From Cladopsammia gracilis (lineage: Eukaryota > Cnidaria > Anthozoa > Scleractinia > Dendrophylliidae): 64,000 bases of DNA. The notes under the pieces were generated by a model. It made no database searches. It worked only from the letters and a program-made list of their open reading frames with translations, and was not told the origin of the DNA. Position 1 is the first letter of the stretch, and the number at the start of each line of letters is the position of its first letter. Shown here one piece after another: positions 13,401 to 24,958 of this stretch. Where the stretch lies: positions 476,501 to 540,500 of the forward strand of contig JAJGOT010000494.1 in NCBI GenBank assembly GCA_022457155.1, in the 5' to 3' direction. The translations under genes and the position numbers were made by a program.

Positions 13401-16400
13401 AGTCTGTATTGGTAAAGCTTGGTTTACACTAGTCACATAACGGTGAGGTCACGCAAACTTCTAGCGATGTTTTATGTCACCAGTGTGAACAACACAATAT
13501 AATGACATAAAAGCAACATAATAACATAAACATAACGACATAGGAAAAAACTTATCTTTTCTTTATTATGTCATTTTATATGTTGCAAGTGTGAACCAGG
13601 CTTTAAGTGTGTGGTTGCACAGTTAGTACAGGACTTAAATGGTGAGCACGTCCGACTTCTGACCTTAGGGTCAGTTGCCAAAGGGCCTGGTCTCTACTGC
13701 GATGTTCTTTCCTTAGACGATTTCTTCACATTGCCTATCCACCCAAGTGACAAAAAAGTCAAATACTTGGGGTACCCTGCTGAAGTAGACTTTTTCAATC
13801 CAAGGGGTTGGGGGGGGGGATATTAATGCTTTAGCTGCATGCACTTCATTACCATTTTTATTCCTGCAACCGAAACTCAGTTTTAATGGTAAGCAACAGC
13901 TATGTGTGCCTGTAGCCCAGGGCAAAGTGCAACTTGTTTAATAACACCCTTTTCATATCCAATTTAGGTCCTTCAAGAGGAACTTAGATTGTCAAAGGAG
14001 AAAGTGCAAACATCTGTTGCCAATCATGTGAATAGTGAACCACCAGCTGAAGTAAGTAAAATTACACGGTCATGTAGCAGCTCTCGTAAGGTCTCACACC
14101 ATTGGTTCGGAGAACAATAGAACAAACAACCCAACAATGGGCTCTAGACCTAAAAACAATAGAAGCTGTGTTTTACAAGGCCAATGAAAATAGAGGTTTT
14201 GGAGAGCTGCTACACTACTGAAATTACATGTTAACCCTTTAAGGCGGTGTTACACGCTGCAATTTTTTTGTGCAGCCAGTCTTGCAATGCCGTTGCATGA
14301 ACCATTGCAGCATGTAACACCCCCTGCAATGGTCAAAATTGTTGCAAGACAAGCTCTGCAATCATTGCAGAAAGTAGAATTGGGTTCTACTTTTCACAAT
14401 GATTGCGGCAACTTTTTTGAGCATTGCAACATGTAACACCTCCCTTGCAGCAAGTCACGCATGTTTTGGTTTTAAAACCCCTGTGTGCAGGTGTGACAAC
14501 CTTCTGTAGCAAGCTGCATGAAGATCAAAACATGATATGGTTTAACAACCCGGTTCCTGCAGCAGTAATGATCATCCAGCAGGTCTTGCAATGCTATTGT
14601 GAGACTTGCTGCACAAAAAATTGCAGCGTGTGACACCGCCCTTAATTCCCAACATCAAAATTCAACTTTTCCTTTGCTGTCCCCATACATTTATTATATC
14701 AGTTAAATTCAGGGAGAAGTTTTTAAAATGTCAGTAGTGTTCAACTTGTTATTTCCCCTTGTATTAAATATCAATGTTTAATCAATGAGAAAGGTATTAA
14801 GGATATGATTCTTGGTTGATCATATCCTTAATTCTCATAACCACTCCTATTGATTAAACATTGATATGACAAAGGAGAAATTTAATACTATGCACTGTTA
14901 ACATTTTATGTCCAATTTTAGAATGGAAAAGAACCTGAGGTGTCTCCCAAGGTCCAGGAAGATGTGTAAGTACTGTATAGTGGAACCCCGTTAATACGAT
15001 CACCTACGGGCCATGAAATTTTGGCCGTATTAACGGGGTAGGGTCAAATTTTATGACTGGTCTATGTTTCTTTTTCATAACAGGAAAGTAAATTGCTGTT
15101 TGATTATGTTAACGACAGAGGTCAATGACATGACAAGTTACAGGCGTTGTGAATAAATACAGTATTGTTTCTCAAGTAGTGTACAGTATTTGTTTTGTTT
15201 GGTCAATAATAAATGCATATTTGGTTCAAGTGGCCGTATTAATGGGGTAAAATTATAAAGGATTATACAGGTTGGGATTTCAGAATGTGGCTGTTGGCCG
15301 TATTAACGGGGTGGCCACATTAATGGGGTTTCATTATAAGAAAATGTATGGAAAATGTAAAGTGACCATAATAACGAGGTGACTGTATTAACACGGTGAC
15401 CGTTAGGCGGGGCTCCACTGTACTTGTGATTGGTGTGAAGTCATTTAATTTTATGGTAAACTTGTCAATATGACAGCTTATTTTTGCTGTTTCTTGGAAA
15501 TGTAGGTTGAAAGTTAAAGAGGATGTCATTGCTGAGTTGCATGGAAATGTGCTCAAGAAAGATGAAGAAATTGCCAGTCTTAAAAGCCTGTTGGATGAAC
15601 AGAAGAATAAGAATAATGTGAGTGAATTTGTCAAGGAATGCCTCCCTACATTCCCTTGTCTCCCTACCCCATGTGTGTGAACTTTGTGAGTCTTCATGAT
15701 CCGCGAAAATCAAATCATGTAAATATGAGTTGCTGCAACAAAAATTGGTGAAATTTTACTCCTTTTGTTTACATAACTGAATTTCAATTAAATTGACTGC
15801 AAACAATATTATGAACTTCTAAAACAAACAGTTTCTGTGGTCTCTGATAACAACTCATCTCTTGCTGAGGAACAAACAATGGATGGCTTTGAGTTGTAAT
15901 CAATGACTCATGACATGAACGCAGTAAATTAGTGCAACAAACATCCCCATGTTCTTATCCTAATTTCGTGTTGGTTGTCCTGTAGTTTATGTGCAGTAAA
16001 ATTTGAGGTTTTTTGGTGGCTGATCTTCCAAATTGCTGCCCCTATTGTATTTTCTCAGGGGCTCATTTCCGCCGGAAATTCCTTCAAACGCGTCTCCATA
16101 ATCTGTGATTACTGCTAGTATATATATACCAGTACAAAATGTGAAAGAGCCAACAGGAACTTGCTCAAGATCTGGAAAAATTTGTTCTTAACAGTAATGT
16201 CTGAAATCAAGGTTTGCAAAAATTTGTTTCATCAAAATGCAAAATGCAAAAAAAAAAAAATCAGCAACCCGTGAAATTCAGCTGTGCCATGGTTGTTATT
16301 TTGTAACTGATTGATGTTCTAGTAAATCCCCACTCAGTCCCTTTCACGAAACAGTTACATGTAGATAACCTGTTTCCATCTCCTTGCATTACGGTGGTCT

Positions 16401-19400
16401 CTTTCTATTTAGCTTCAAATGTTGTTTATTTGGATGCATGCATTAATTGACGTAATCGCCTTCGTAATTTAATAAACACTGTGTTGTTTCAAGTTGTGTG
16501 TGAATGACTAATGATCTTTCAGCTTGTGTATTTTTCTATCACTCACTCAAATGTAAATCACATTTATCACTATGAAGCTGCTTCTTAAAACCTTTACCAA
16601 TCTTTTCTCTAAACGAATTCTCCCTCTCTCTCTTTTGCTACAACCTGTAAGTAACAAAAAAGTAAGCCAGCTGTTGTGCTGTTAGTGCATTAGTTGTCTT
16701 ATCATTGTAAATTTCATCTAGCAAAGTGTAGCAGTGCAGTAGAGATAGAAGTTTAAGGTGGCTCCCAACAGTTTCCAGTACTTTCCAAGACTTAGATTTT
16801 GATGAGTCATTAAAACCACTCTATCAGTTGATGCTACAATCATGATATCAAACAAATGCCCAATGAATGGTGAACATTTTGTTATCATTTTTGTGACACA
16901 GTATGTTACCATAGCAACAGTATAATGTGCTGAAAACACCCTTATTTTAGCTTTAAGTGTTCATAACTCAAAAATGACTTGGTGAACCCCATTTTTTATT
17001 GTCAAATTTTGATCAGCAGGATAAGATGCTTGTGGTGTTTTCAGCATATTATACTGTTGCTATAGTAACATATTGTGTCACAAAAATGATAACAACGTGT
17101 TCACTAATCATTGGGCATTCGTTTGATATCATGATTGTAGCATCAACTGATAAAGAGTGGTTATAATGACTCATCAAAATCTAAGTCTTGGAAAGTGCTG
17201 GAAACTGTTAGGCCACCTTAAGTTAGATTGTTGAATTCTCATTTATTAAGTCACAGCCTATGCTCTTGTTTTAGAGATTAAAACCTGAAAAGTGCTAAAC
17301 AATGAAAAGAACCAACTGGATTACTGAAAATAATTTACCATAATGGTTGTTATTTAGGATTTTACCCACAGACTCAAAAGGTAGAACCACTTTGTACCAC
17401 ACTTTAAACATCACAGACAAGTACTGTTCAATAGCTTCAATTAAATGCTCACACTTTAGGATCAAAAGTAAAGTAAAAGCCACCTTGTTCTGCAAAGTAA
17501 ACAGCACCATGCTAAGTTCTCGTAGCTCGTCAGACGTTTTCATCAGTTTGCTACTCAGTAGCTATCATTGGAATGGTCATTACAGACAAATTTTAACAAC
17601 AACATAACTTGTGATAAGATTAATCAAAGGGGGAGAAAGATGTCTGCTATTTCAGTGAGTGAATTCAATTCTCTGAAAATTAAGTGGTCAGAACTCTGGT
17701 GTATTTAAGGCATTTTTTACAATACAGTATTCTTTTGTAACTCAGGCACTCCGTCAGAAGAACTGGAAGGCTATGGAAGCCTTATCTGAAGCCGAGAAAT
17801 CTGCTCAGGCTCAAATTACTAAGGCTCTTGAGGCAGCCAAGGTATCAACAACCTTCTGCCAGTAACATTAACAACTATTCTTCATTCGTGGCATGTGTAA
17901 TGTCTGTCTCCTCATCCAGTCATATATAGGTGTTAGCTCTTTTCTTCTTTTCAATTTCTTTCATGATAATAATAACCTTTCCAAGTTAATTTCTGTTATT
18001 GCATACATTCTTGCATGTTGTGTGCATCAGATTTTCTTTTTTCTTGGTGTTAGTGTTGCCCCTTAAATGTGTACGACATAATACAGCCATGCTGCTCTGG
18101 CATTGCCAGAGCATTGAACTGTTAAATACACACTTTAAAAATAGTTTTTAGGACAGACGTTATGTCTAAGTAATGGTATTACTCAATTTAGCATGACTGA
18201 CATCAACTTTGTGTCTGAATGTTTCACTTTATAGGCTGCAAGTGATACCATGACTAATGGAAAAAATGACTTGTAAGTATTGGCCAATGTAACTGCAGTT
18301 TGTATGCGTACCTATATATAGACATATAAATTATGTAGGAAGGAAAACCCATGGCTGTTGTGAATTGCTGATCACCTTTATCTCAGTTGTCAACCATAAT
18401 AGCTGGTTGCCGGATTGACAATACCAAATCTAAAAGGTAACCATTAATTTTCACTCACCCACTCATGCCCATTACACCGGGTGGCATGTAGGTCAGCAGC
18501 ATGGCCCCTCCACTTCTGCCGGTCTTTTTCCATAACCTCAAATGCTCTTCCAGGTCTTTCCCATCAATCATTGTCAGTAGTTGTTTTAATTTGGTGCTGA
18601 TGGCTCCCATAATCATGACAGTGGCTTCCTCTTGGCTTTGACCACTGTCAGTCATGTGAATCCTCCTTTTGACAGAGTCCCCAGTGGCTTTACTGTGGGC
18701 AGTCATTCTTTCCCTTGGTGTGGATTCCGGAAGCCTGTCTTGTACTCATTGCTGTTTCCGTAACAAAGGTTTTTTTTACATTAATTTTCAGGTTAAAGGA
18801 AAAAGATGACACAATAGAAAAACTTCAAGCCGACCTGAAGGATAAAAAAGAAGAATGTCATAAAATTGAAACTGTTATTCAACAACAGAAAGAAAAGAAT
18901 AACGTAAGTATTGATCAGCAGTAGTATAAATTACTAGCTCAACACCAAGCTTCTTGAATTGTTGTAAGAATTTGATTGGGTGTAGAGTGTGTTCAACCTC
19001 CCAAGGGCTTTCTCTGCTTTCAAAATGGCAGAGAAAAATCAAGGCTGCCAGAATACTCCAAGGATTATGGAGTACTTTGTCATGTGCCATACAATGAAAT
19101 GGTGTTTTCAGAGGTTCTTTTCATCCATTGTAAGCCATGTTGTTTTCTGTCAATCAGAAACCATTGTTTAACCCTTTAAGCCCTAAGAGTGATCAACATC
19201 AAATTTCTTCTTGTAATATCAATGCCTTATCAATAAAAAGGTCATGAGAATTAAGGACATGATCACACAAGGTGAGTTCTCTTGATATCCAAACAATTTC
19301 TCCCCACTACTTCTATAGGAAATGTGTAGGACTAGAAATGAGAATTTAAATTTTGATATAAGGGCTTAAAGGGTTAAATCAAACAAAGACACTTCATCAT

Positions 19401-22400
19401 GTTTTACGCAACAAAATACTCCACGATTCTTGCAGTAATTTGGCAGCCTTGTCCAGAGTTTCTACGCCTGCCCCTAATATCAAAATATAAATTCTCATTT
19501 CTTGTCCCTACACATTTCCCATAAAAGTAGTGGGGAGAAATTGTTTATATATCAAGAGAATTCATCTTGTGTGATCATGTCCTTAATTCTCATGACCTTT
19601 TTGATTGATAAGGCATTGATATTACAAGGAGAAATTTGATGTTGATCACTCTTAGGGCTTAAAGGGTTAAAGGTGGAGAAGCCTGTGGGGACGAGGTTGA
19701 GGGTGTATTTTTGTGGGATTTGTAGTTACAAATGGTGATTTTTTCTTGTTTTTGCCTGCATTAGGAGTTACGTGAGAAGAACTGGAAGGCAATGGATGCA
19801 CTCTCAGAAATGGAGAAAAATGTGAATAAGAAAGTGAAGAGTGCTGTAGAGAAAGTCAAGGTAACATTCACCTCACCTTTCTGAACTTGTCCACTTTCAA
19901 GGCATCACTCCCAATCTACCCTCTTTCTCTACCCCCCACCCCCCACCCCCATAGAACCTGGCCCCCCACCCACCCACCCCTTCACCTCCCCAAAATGACC
20001 CTCATCAACCTGGGTGTATCCTCCACTGCACCATCATTTATCAAAGTATTACTTCATGTTCCAAATGACCCTTGGACAGTGTAACATTTTTACATGATAG
20101 CTGTAGCTGGAAGACCAATCATTAGCAGAATAACAAGAATTGCACATTTTTGTTATATTCACAACTGCATGCAGTCCTTGACTTCTCTCTTCTTCGGGAG
20201 AAATTAAATTATTTATTTATTTATTGTGTTTTACAGGATGAAAACAAGACACAATTAATAGAAGAGCAAAATGCAACAAAGGTAATGATAAAACCTTTCT
20301 TCTTGAACATGTTTTGTTCTAAATTAATAACTACCAAAATTCATGTTGTTAATTGGTGCTGTTTTGTCTACAGAATGCTCTATGTAGAATACACCCTAAT
20401 GTCACAGTAGATGCCACTATGGTGAGTCAAACACTCGTGAACATTTTTTTAATTTAGCCCAATTATCAGTCAGATGATATTATTCGTCTTAATTATATAA
20501 AAATCATTCATGTAATTGCAAAGTATGTGAACTCAGGTGCAAATTTGTGCGTTTTATAAATTTCTGCACATCTTTTGAGAAGTGAATGTTATTCTCTGTT
20601 GTTGTTGTTGTTGTTTTTTTTTTGCCAATGTTGTGTTTTGTTTATTATCTAGCCATACAAGAGTTGGCTTGGTGAATTTGAGAAGCAAGCATCAGAAGCT
20701 TCCAATGATTCTAAAGAGGTTAGTACATAATGAATGGAAGAAAAATGACATTGTTCTTTACTTTTTGTGAAGCCCATGCACAATTAACTGCAATCCCCAT
20801 GCTGTGGTTTTTGTAAAGAAAAATATTAGAACCTGATGTTGAAGGATTTTGGAGATTGGTAGAAAACTGAGCTTAAAAAGCTTGACCCTTTAACTTCCAA
20901 GAATGCCAAAAATGATAATTTCATTGAAAGGAATGTTAAAAACCAAATTGTAGCATGCAAAAGTACTGCTGAAGATGTTTCATTTCAATGGTCACACGAT
21001 AGGATTTTGTCAACAGACTGAAAAGTTAGAACTACATTACATGTGTCCATAAATGACTGGTTGAATATTTCCAGTAAGTCATTTGATCTTTTTATCTCTT
21101 AGTTGGAAGAACTCACTGCAAAGTTTGAGGAAGTTCAAGCACAGAAAGACCACTTAACTGCTGAATGTGCGCACTACAAAGTTACACTCCAAGAAACGGT
21201 CAGTAGAGAGGTTACTTGATCATACTCCTTAGTGCTCAGGTTGAGTGGGTGATGATTTGAGATGATGGGATGTTTTTACCTAACAAGGCCAAACCATGCC
21301 TTTCAAGTGTTAAGGGCCTGTTAGGGAGGGTTGGGGATGCATGTCTTTAGTCCAAATTTCAAACATTGTCATTGTCAATATTGTGAGGTTTCACAATTAG
21401 ATGTGAGATTTTTATGCACTACTATGCTGAAAGTTCACAATTTCACGCAATCTTCTTGTTGTTCATTGTCATTTCATTTCACTGATGTCACTGTTTTGAC
21501 ACCATTTGAGCTGTCAGAATTTATCCATTGTTTATTGCCTGTCATCAGTTTACTTTCTTGCCTATCGCTGACTTATTCTAACTTATTGTTTACTGTTTGT
21601 CATCAGGAGTCATTACTTAGAAAACTGGAAGACAATGTTGAGTCAGAAATGGACAACTGGCAAAAAATTGTGGAAAGAACCCAAAGAGAACTTAAAGAGG
21701 TATTATTACAGTACACAGAGGAGTGTACCATGATTTTTTATTTTATCTGTAGGTACTAAGATATTTTTTACAGCGGCTAAAAGTTGAATTGGAATGAAGT
21801 GTCGTCAGTTTGCAGTGCTGATTGGACAATTTTTTAATCAGACAGATAATTTGCTACTCCATAAACTTTAGGGAGGCTGTGCACCAGCTTTTGACACTAG
21901 GCTTTCTGGGATAGATTGGGCAACCAGCGATAGGTTAGCTCGTTATTGGTATCCAAACGATCCCAGACATCTCAGTGCTGAAAGCTGTGCTCATTCAGCC
22001 CAAAGTTTCTGAAGGGGCAAGTTAATCTTAACAAAATCAATAACAAAGAGCAGCATTGTTAAATGGTCAGTGGTAATAGCTTTCTGGGGCATGCTGAGGC
22101 AGGACATTGTTTCAACATTGAAGCATGTATATTTTAATGTGGTCCTCTGTATATCCACTTATAGAATATTTGGTTGTGTTTTGTTGCAGGCTAATGACAG
22201 AATATCTTCATTGGAAGAAGATCTTCAAAAAGCAAAAGGCTCAGCTTCTTCACAGTTGGATACAGTGGCTTCATTAGAGGAACGACTTAAACAGGCTCAA
22301 GACGCTGAGAATGAGGCAAAGCAGAGGTTTATTGAATTACAGGAGCAGCTAGCAAAATCAACTGTGTCAGTCGAAGATGCAAATAAAATCAAAGAACTTG

Positions 22401-24926
22401 AGAAAGAACTTGAAGTTCTTAGATCACAAGAGAAGGAACTCGCTGATACAATTTCAAAATTAGAATCTACAGAGCAAGACATGATCAAGTGTAAGAAACA
22501 ATTAGAAAATGCAGCAAAAGAATTAGCTGATCGTGACAGCGAATTGAAGACATCAAAAACTGAACTTGTTAAAGCACAGGGAGCAGAGGACGAACTAAAG
22601 AAAAAGGTGGTGTCACTTGAGGAAGCTCTTGCCAAGGCTAATAATGACTTAGGAAAGTCACAGGTTTGTACTTGAGGGTGCATGTTATTTTGTGTCATTA
22701 AAAACTTTGAAGAGAGTTCTTTTACCGGCAAATAGAAACCTAAGTACATTTTAAACTCCACTAACTCCCACCTCCCTACAATAGCCAGAACATTTTGTCC
22801 AGAGATAGCTGTTACAGCACTGAAAATAATTTTCCTTACTTAGGAGATGCATCTTTTCAAACCTTTATTTTGATAGGGCATTTTACAAAATTGGTTGGAC
22901 ATCCATCATTTCAGATTTTTTTTTTTTGAGACACAATCTGTTAGCATACATGACATTGTGCAGTTTGCAATGCATTATAGGGCAATTTCAAATCCCACTG
23001 CTGTTTTTAATTTTCTTTAATCAAGAGAGCCTTTTATACAAAATAAACTTAAAATATCATCAATAGTAATCAATTCTTATATTTTTATGTTTATGGAATC
23101 AAAATAATTATGTAGTGGCTAAACAATACTTTTTTTTCTTAAACAAGACTTTCAATACAAAAGCCAAACCATTTTTGGACTTGGAAACCTAAATGTACTG
23201 TAAAATAAGTCAGCCGTTTTAGGATTTGGTCGGACAACGTCCAACGACTGACTATTATTTCCAGCACAGCCGTTGTAGAGAGGTTTTTGGCAGCAAGAGG
23301 TTTGACTGCAATTCACAGGGTTCGGACTATACTGCAAGTAGCTGTGAAAATTGTTTTGTATATTGTTGCCTTGACATAAATAAAGAGTTTAACCTATATG
23401 TAAGTTTGATAACTTAATGACATAAAGTCAGTGACCCACTTACTTTGTTAACATTATGCATGATTTTCACATTATTTTAATGCTGTATTCCTTAATTAAA
23501 ATTTTCTCCAAGATTTAAATTACTGTTAAATTCTATAGAATAACATTGCAACACTTTCTTTTAATACAGTTGTCTGTAAAATAAGATGCTTTTAAGAGTA
23601 AATTGTGTATGACACTTTAATTAAATAACTCTTAATTGTTAAACAATAAATCCAAATGTAGGAGTCACTTGACAGCTTAAATAGCAGTCCTGAGAAGAAA
23701 AAGAAGGGCTTAAAAGGGGCATTCACTAAAGTTAAATCTAAGGTTTGTACCTTTTAGTTGTAATTACATTATTGAAATAGTAAAATTGATTAAACCAAAA
23801 TAATGAACTTTAAAGTTAATTTTTGCTTGTTTGCTCTTGTCTTCTTAATTAATTTTGACCAATGTTTAAAGGTGCATCTATAAATCTTCATTTAACTCCC
23901 TTATATTTCTAATCTAATTTTGATCATTGAATTACATTGCTAAATTAAAATGCTGATATTGTAATATAATGTATTGTTCTTCATAAGTGATGATAATAAA
24001 AATTAGGTGTCCTGTTTGGTGTCATGTAGAGTTCATAATTAATTTAGATATCAAATGGGAAATAAACAGTATGTACCAGTGTGAATGGTGGTATGGTGAA
24101 AAGTGCATGCTCAAGACAAACTGAACACAGTTTACTTTCATTAATACTTTGTATCTTTAGTACCATACAATTGACACTTGACATACATGGGTACGAATCC
24201 CATGGGGGACTGAGATGTTTTCCTTTGAAGTCCTGCGTGCCTAAGACAAACTGAACACAGTTTACCAATACTTTATTATCGACTGTGATGTCATTTTACC
24301 TTATAAGGGAAAGAGAACACATAAAAATATCAGAGCATATTACACTGTACATTGCCGTATTACACCTTAGCATCCCAGTTTCAAGACACAAGCTATTATA
24401 AATATAAGAATAATAAATCTCATATTCGATGGTTTAACAGGTAATACCTGCCAACATTTTACTCATTGTTCGCATTTTTTCTCGCCCCTGCGGGACCCAA
24501 AAAAATACTATGTAACTTGTAAAATATCTGCACATATTATCTGTTAACCCATCAAATAAGGTGTATTTATTACATGACTTAGTGCAGCATTCATCATCTG
24601 TCTCTTTATTTCCATACAATTGACATTACAAATCCCAGGATTTTAGAGTCACTTGAACAAAAGAAAAATATTGTAGTACTGTTCCAGTGATTCTCATTCC
24701 ACAGCTAGTGTGACCAATGCCTTCTTATTTTTAATCCAATTAATTATTTCTTGACAGAAAGATAAAGAGAAAGATGACAAACAGCTAGAAGAGGTGAGGT
24801 GGCATTAAACATTACTATATGTTGTACAGTTCAGTAGCAAAATAACTCAATTACCACCACAAGGTTAACTTAGTTGGTGGAATACTGGTCTGCAGAGTGG
24901 GAGGTCGCGGGTTCGATCCCGGCCAC

Positions 24927-24958
<32 letters not shown>

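Larger units (their letters stand above)
14922..19860 (+). other. Internal duplication of a three-exon module in the coiled coil
   Basis: Exons 14922-14965, 15506-15617 and 17746-17841 (44, 112 and 96 nt) are mirrored by exons 18235-18272, 18792-18903 and 19765-19860 (38, 112 and 96 nt). Phases are identical (2, 0, 0). The proteins align: the middle exons end in EQKNKNN and QQKEKNN, and the third exons read ALRQKNWKAMEALSEAEK and ELREKNWKAMDALSEMEK. This is a tandem duplication of an exon trio inside the gene. The second copy lies next to the downstream family landmark YKSWLGEFEK, so it sits in the position expected from the family. Confidence 0.8.
6897..23742 (+). other. Coiled-coil exons 2-23 of the RRBP1-like/annexin gene
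   Basis: Exons: 6897-7018, 7747-7819, 9085-9130, 9385-9457, 10556-10702, 10803-10846, 12115-12283, 13034-13351, 13968-14051, 14922-14965, 15506-15617, 17746-17841, 18235-18272, 18792-18903, 19765-19860, 20237-20281, 20374-20421, 20653-20718, 21103-21198, 21607-21699, 22190-22663, 23662-23742. Each is bounded by AG and GT, except the exon ending 13351, which has a GC donor, and phases match at every junction. The translation is Lys/Glu/Gln/Leu-rich heptad sequence. Exon order follows the RRBP1/kinectin family order as I remember it, with NWKAMEAL followed by YKSWLGEFEK, then EC-HYK-L-ET and a Trp-containing block (DNWQKIVE). Exon 23 is basic (SPEKKKKGLKGAFTKVKSK). The longest exon (22190-22663) is uninterrupted coiled coil. 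Confidence 0.8.

Noticed and set aside
18455..18706. 83-residue minus-strand frame near exon 18792
   Set aside because: It has no recognised family, lies within an intron, and its composition resembles decayed repeat or antisense sequence.
22297..22761. 154-residue Ser/Phe-rich minus-strand frame
   Set aside because: It is the antisense shadow of the coiled-coil exon 22190-22663.
23226..23417. Cys-containing 63-residue frame as a possible extra exon
   Set aside because: It has no matching acceptor/donor phase with its neighbours, and it ends in a retroposon-like 3' tail.
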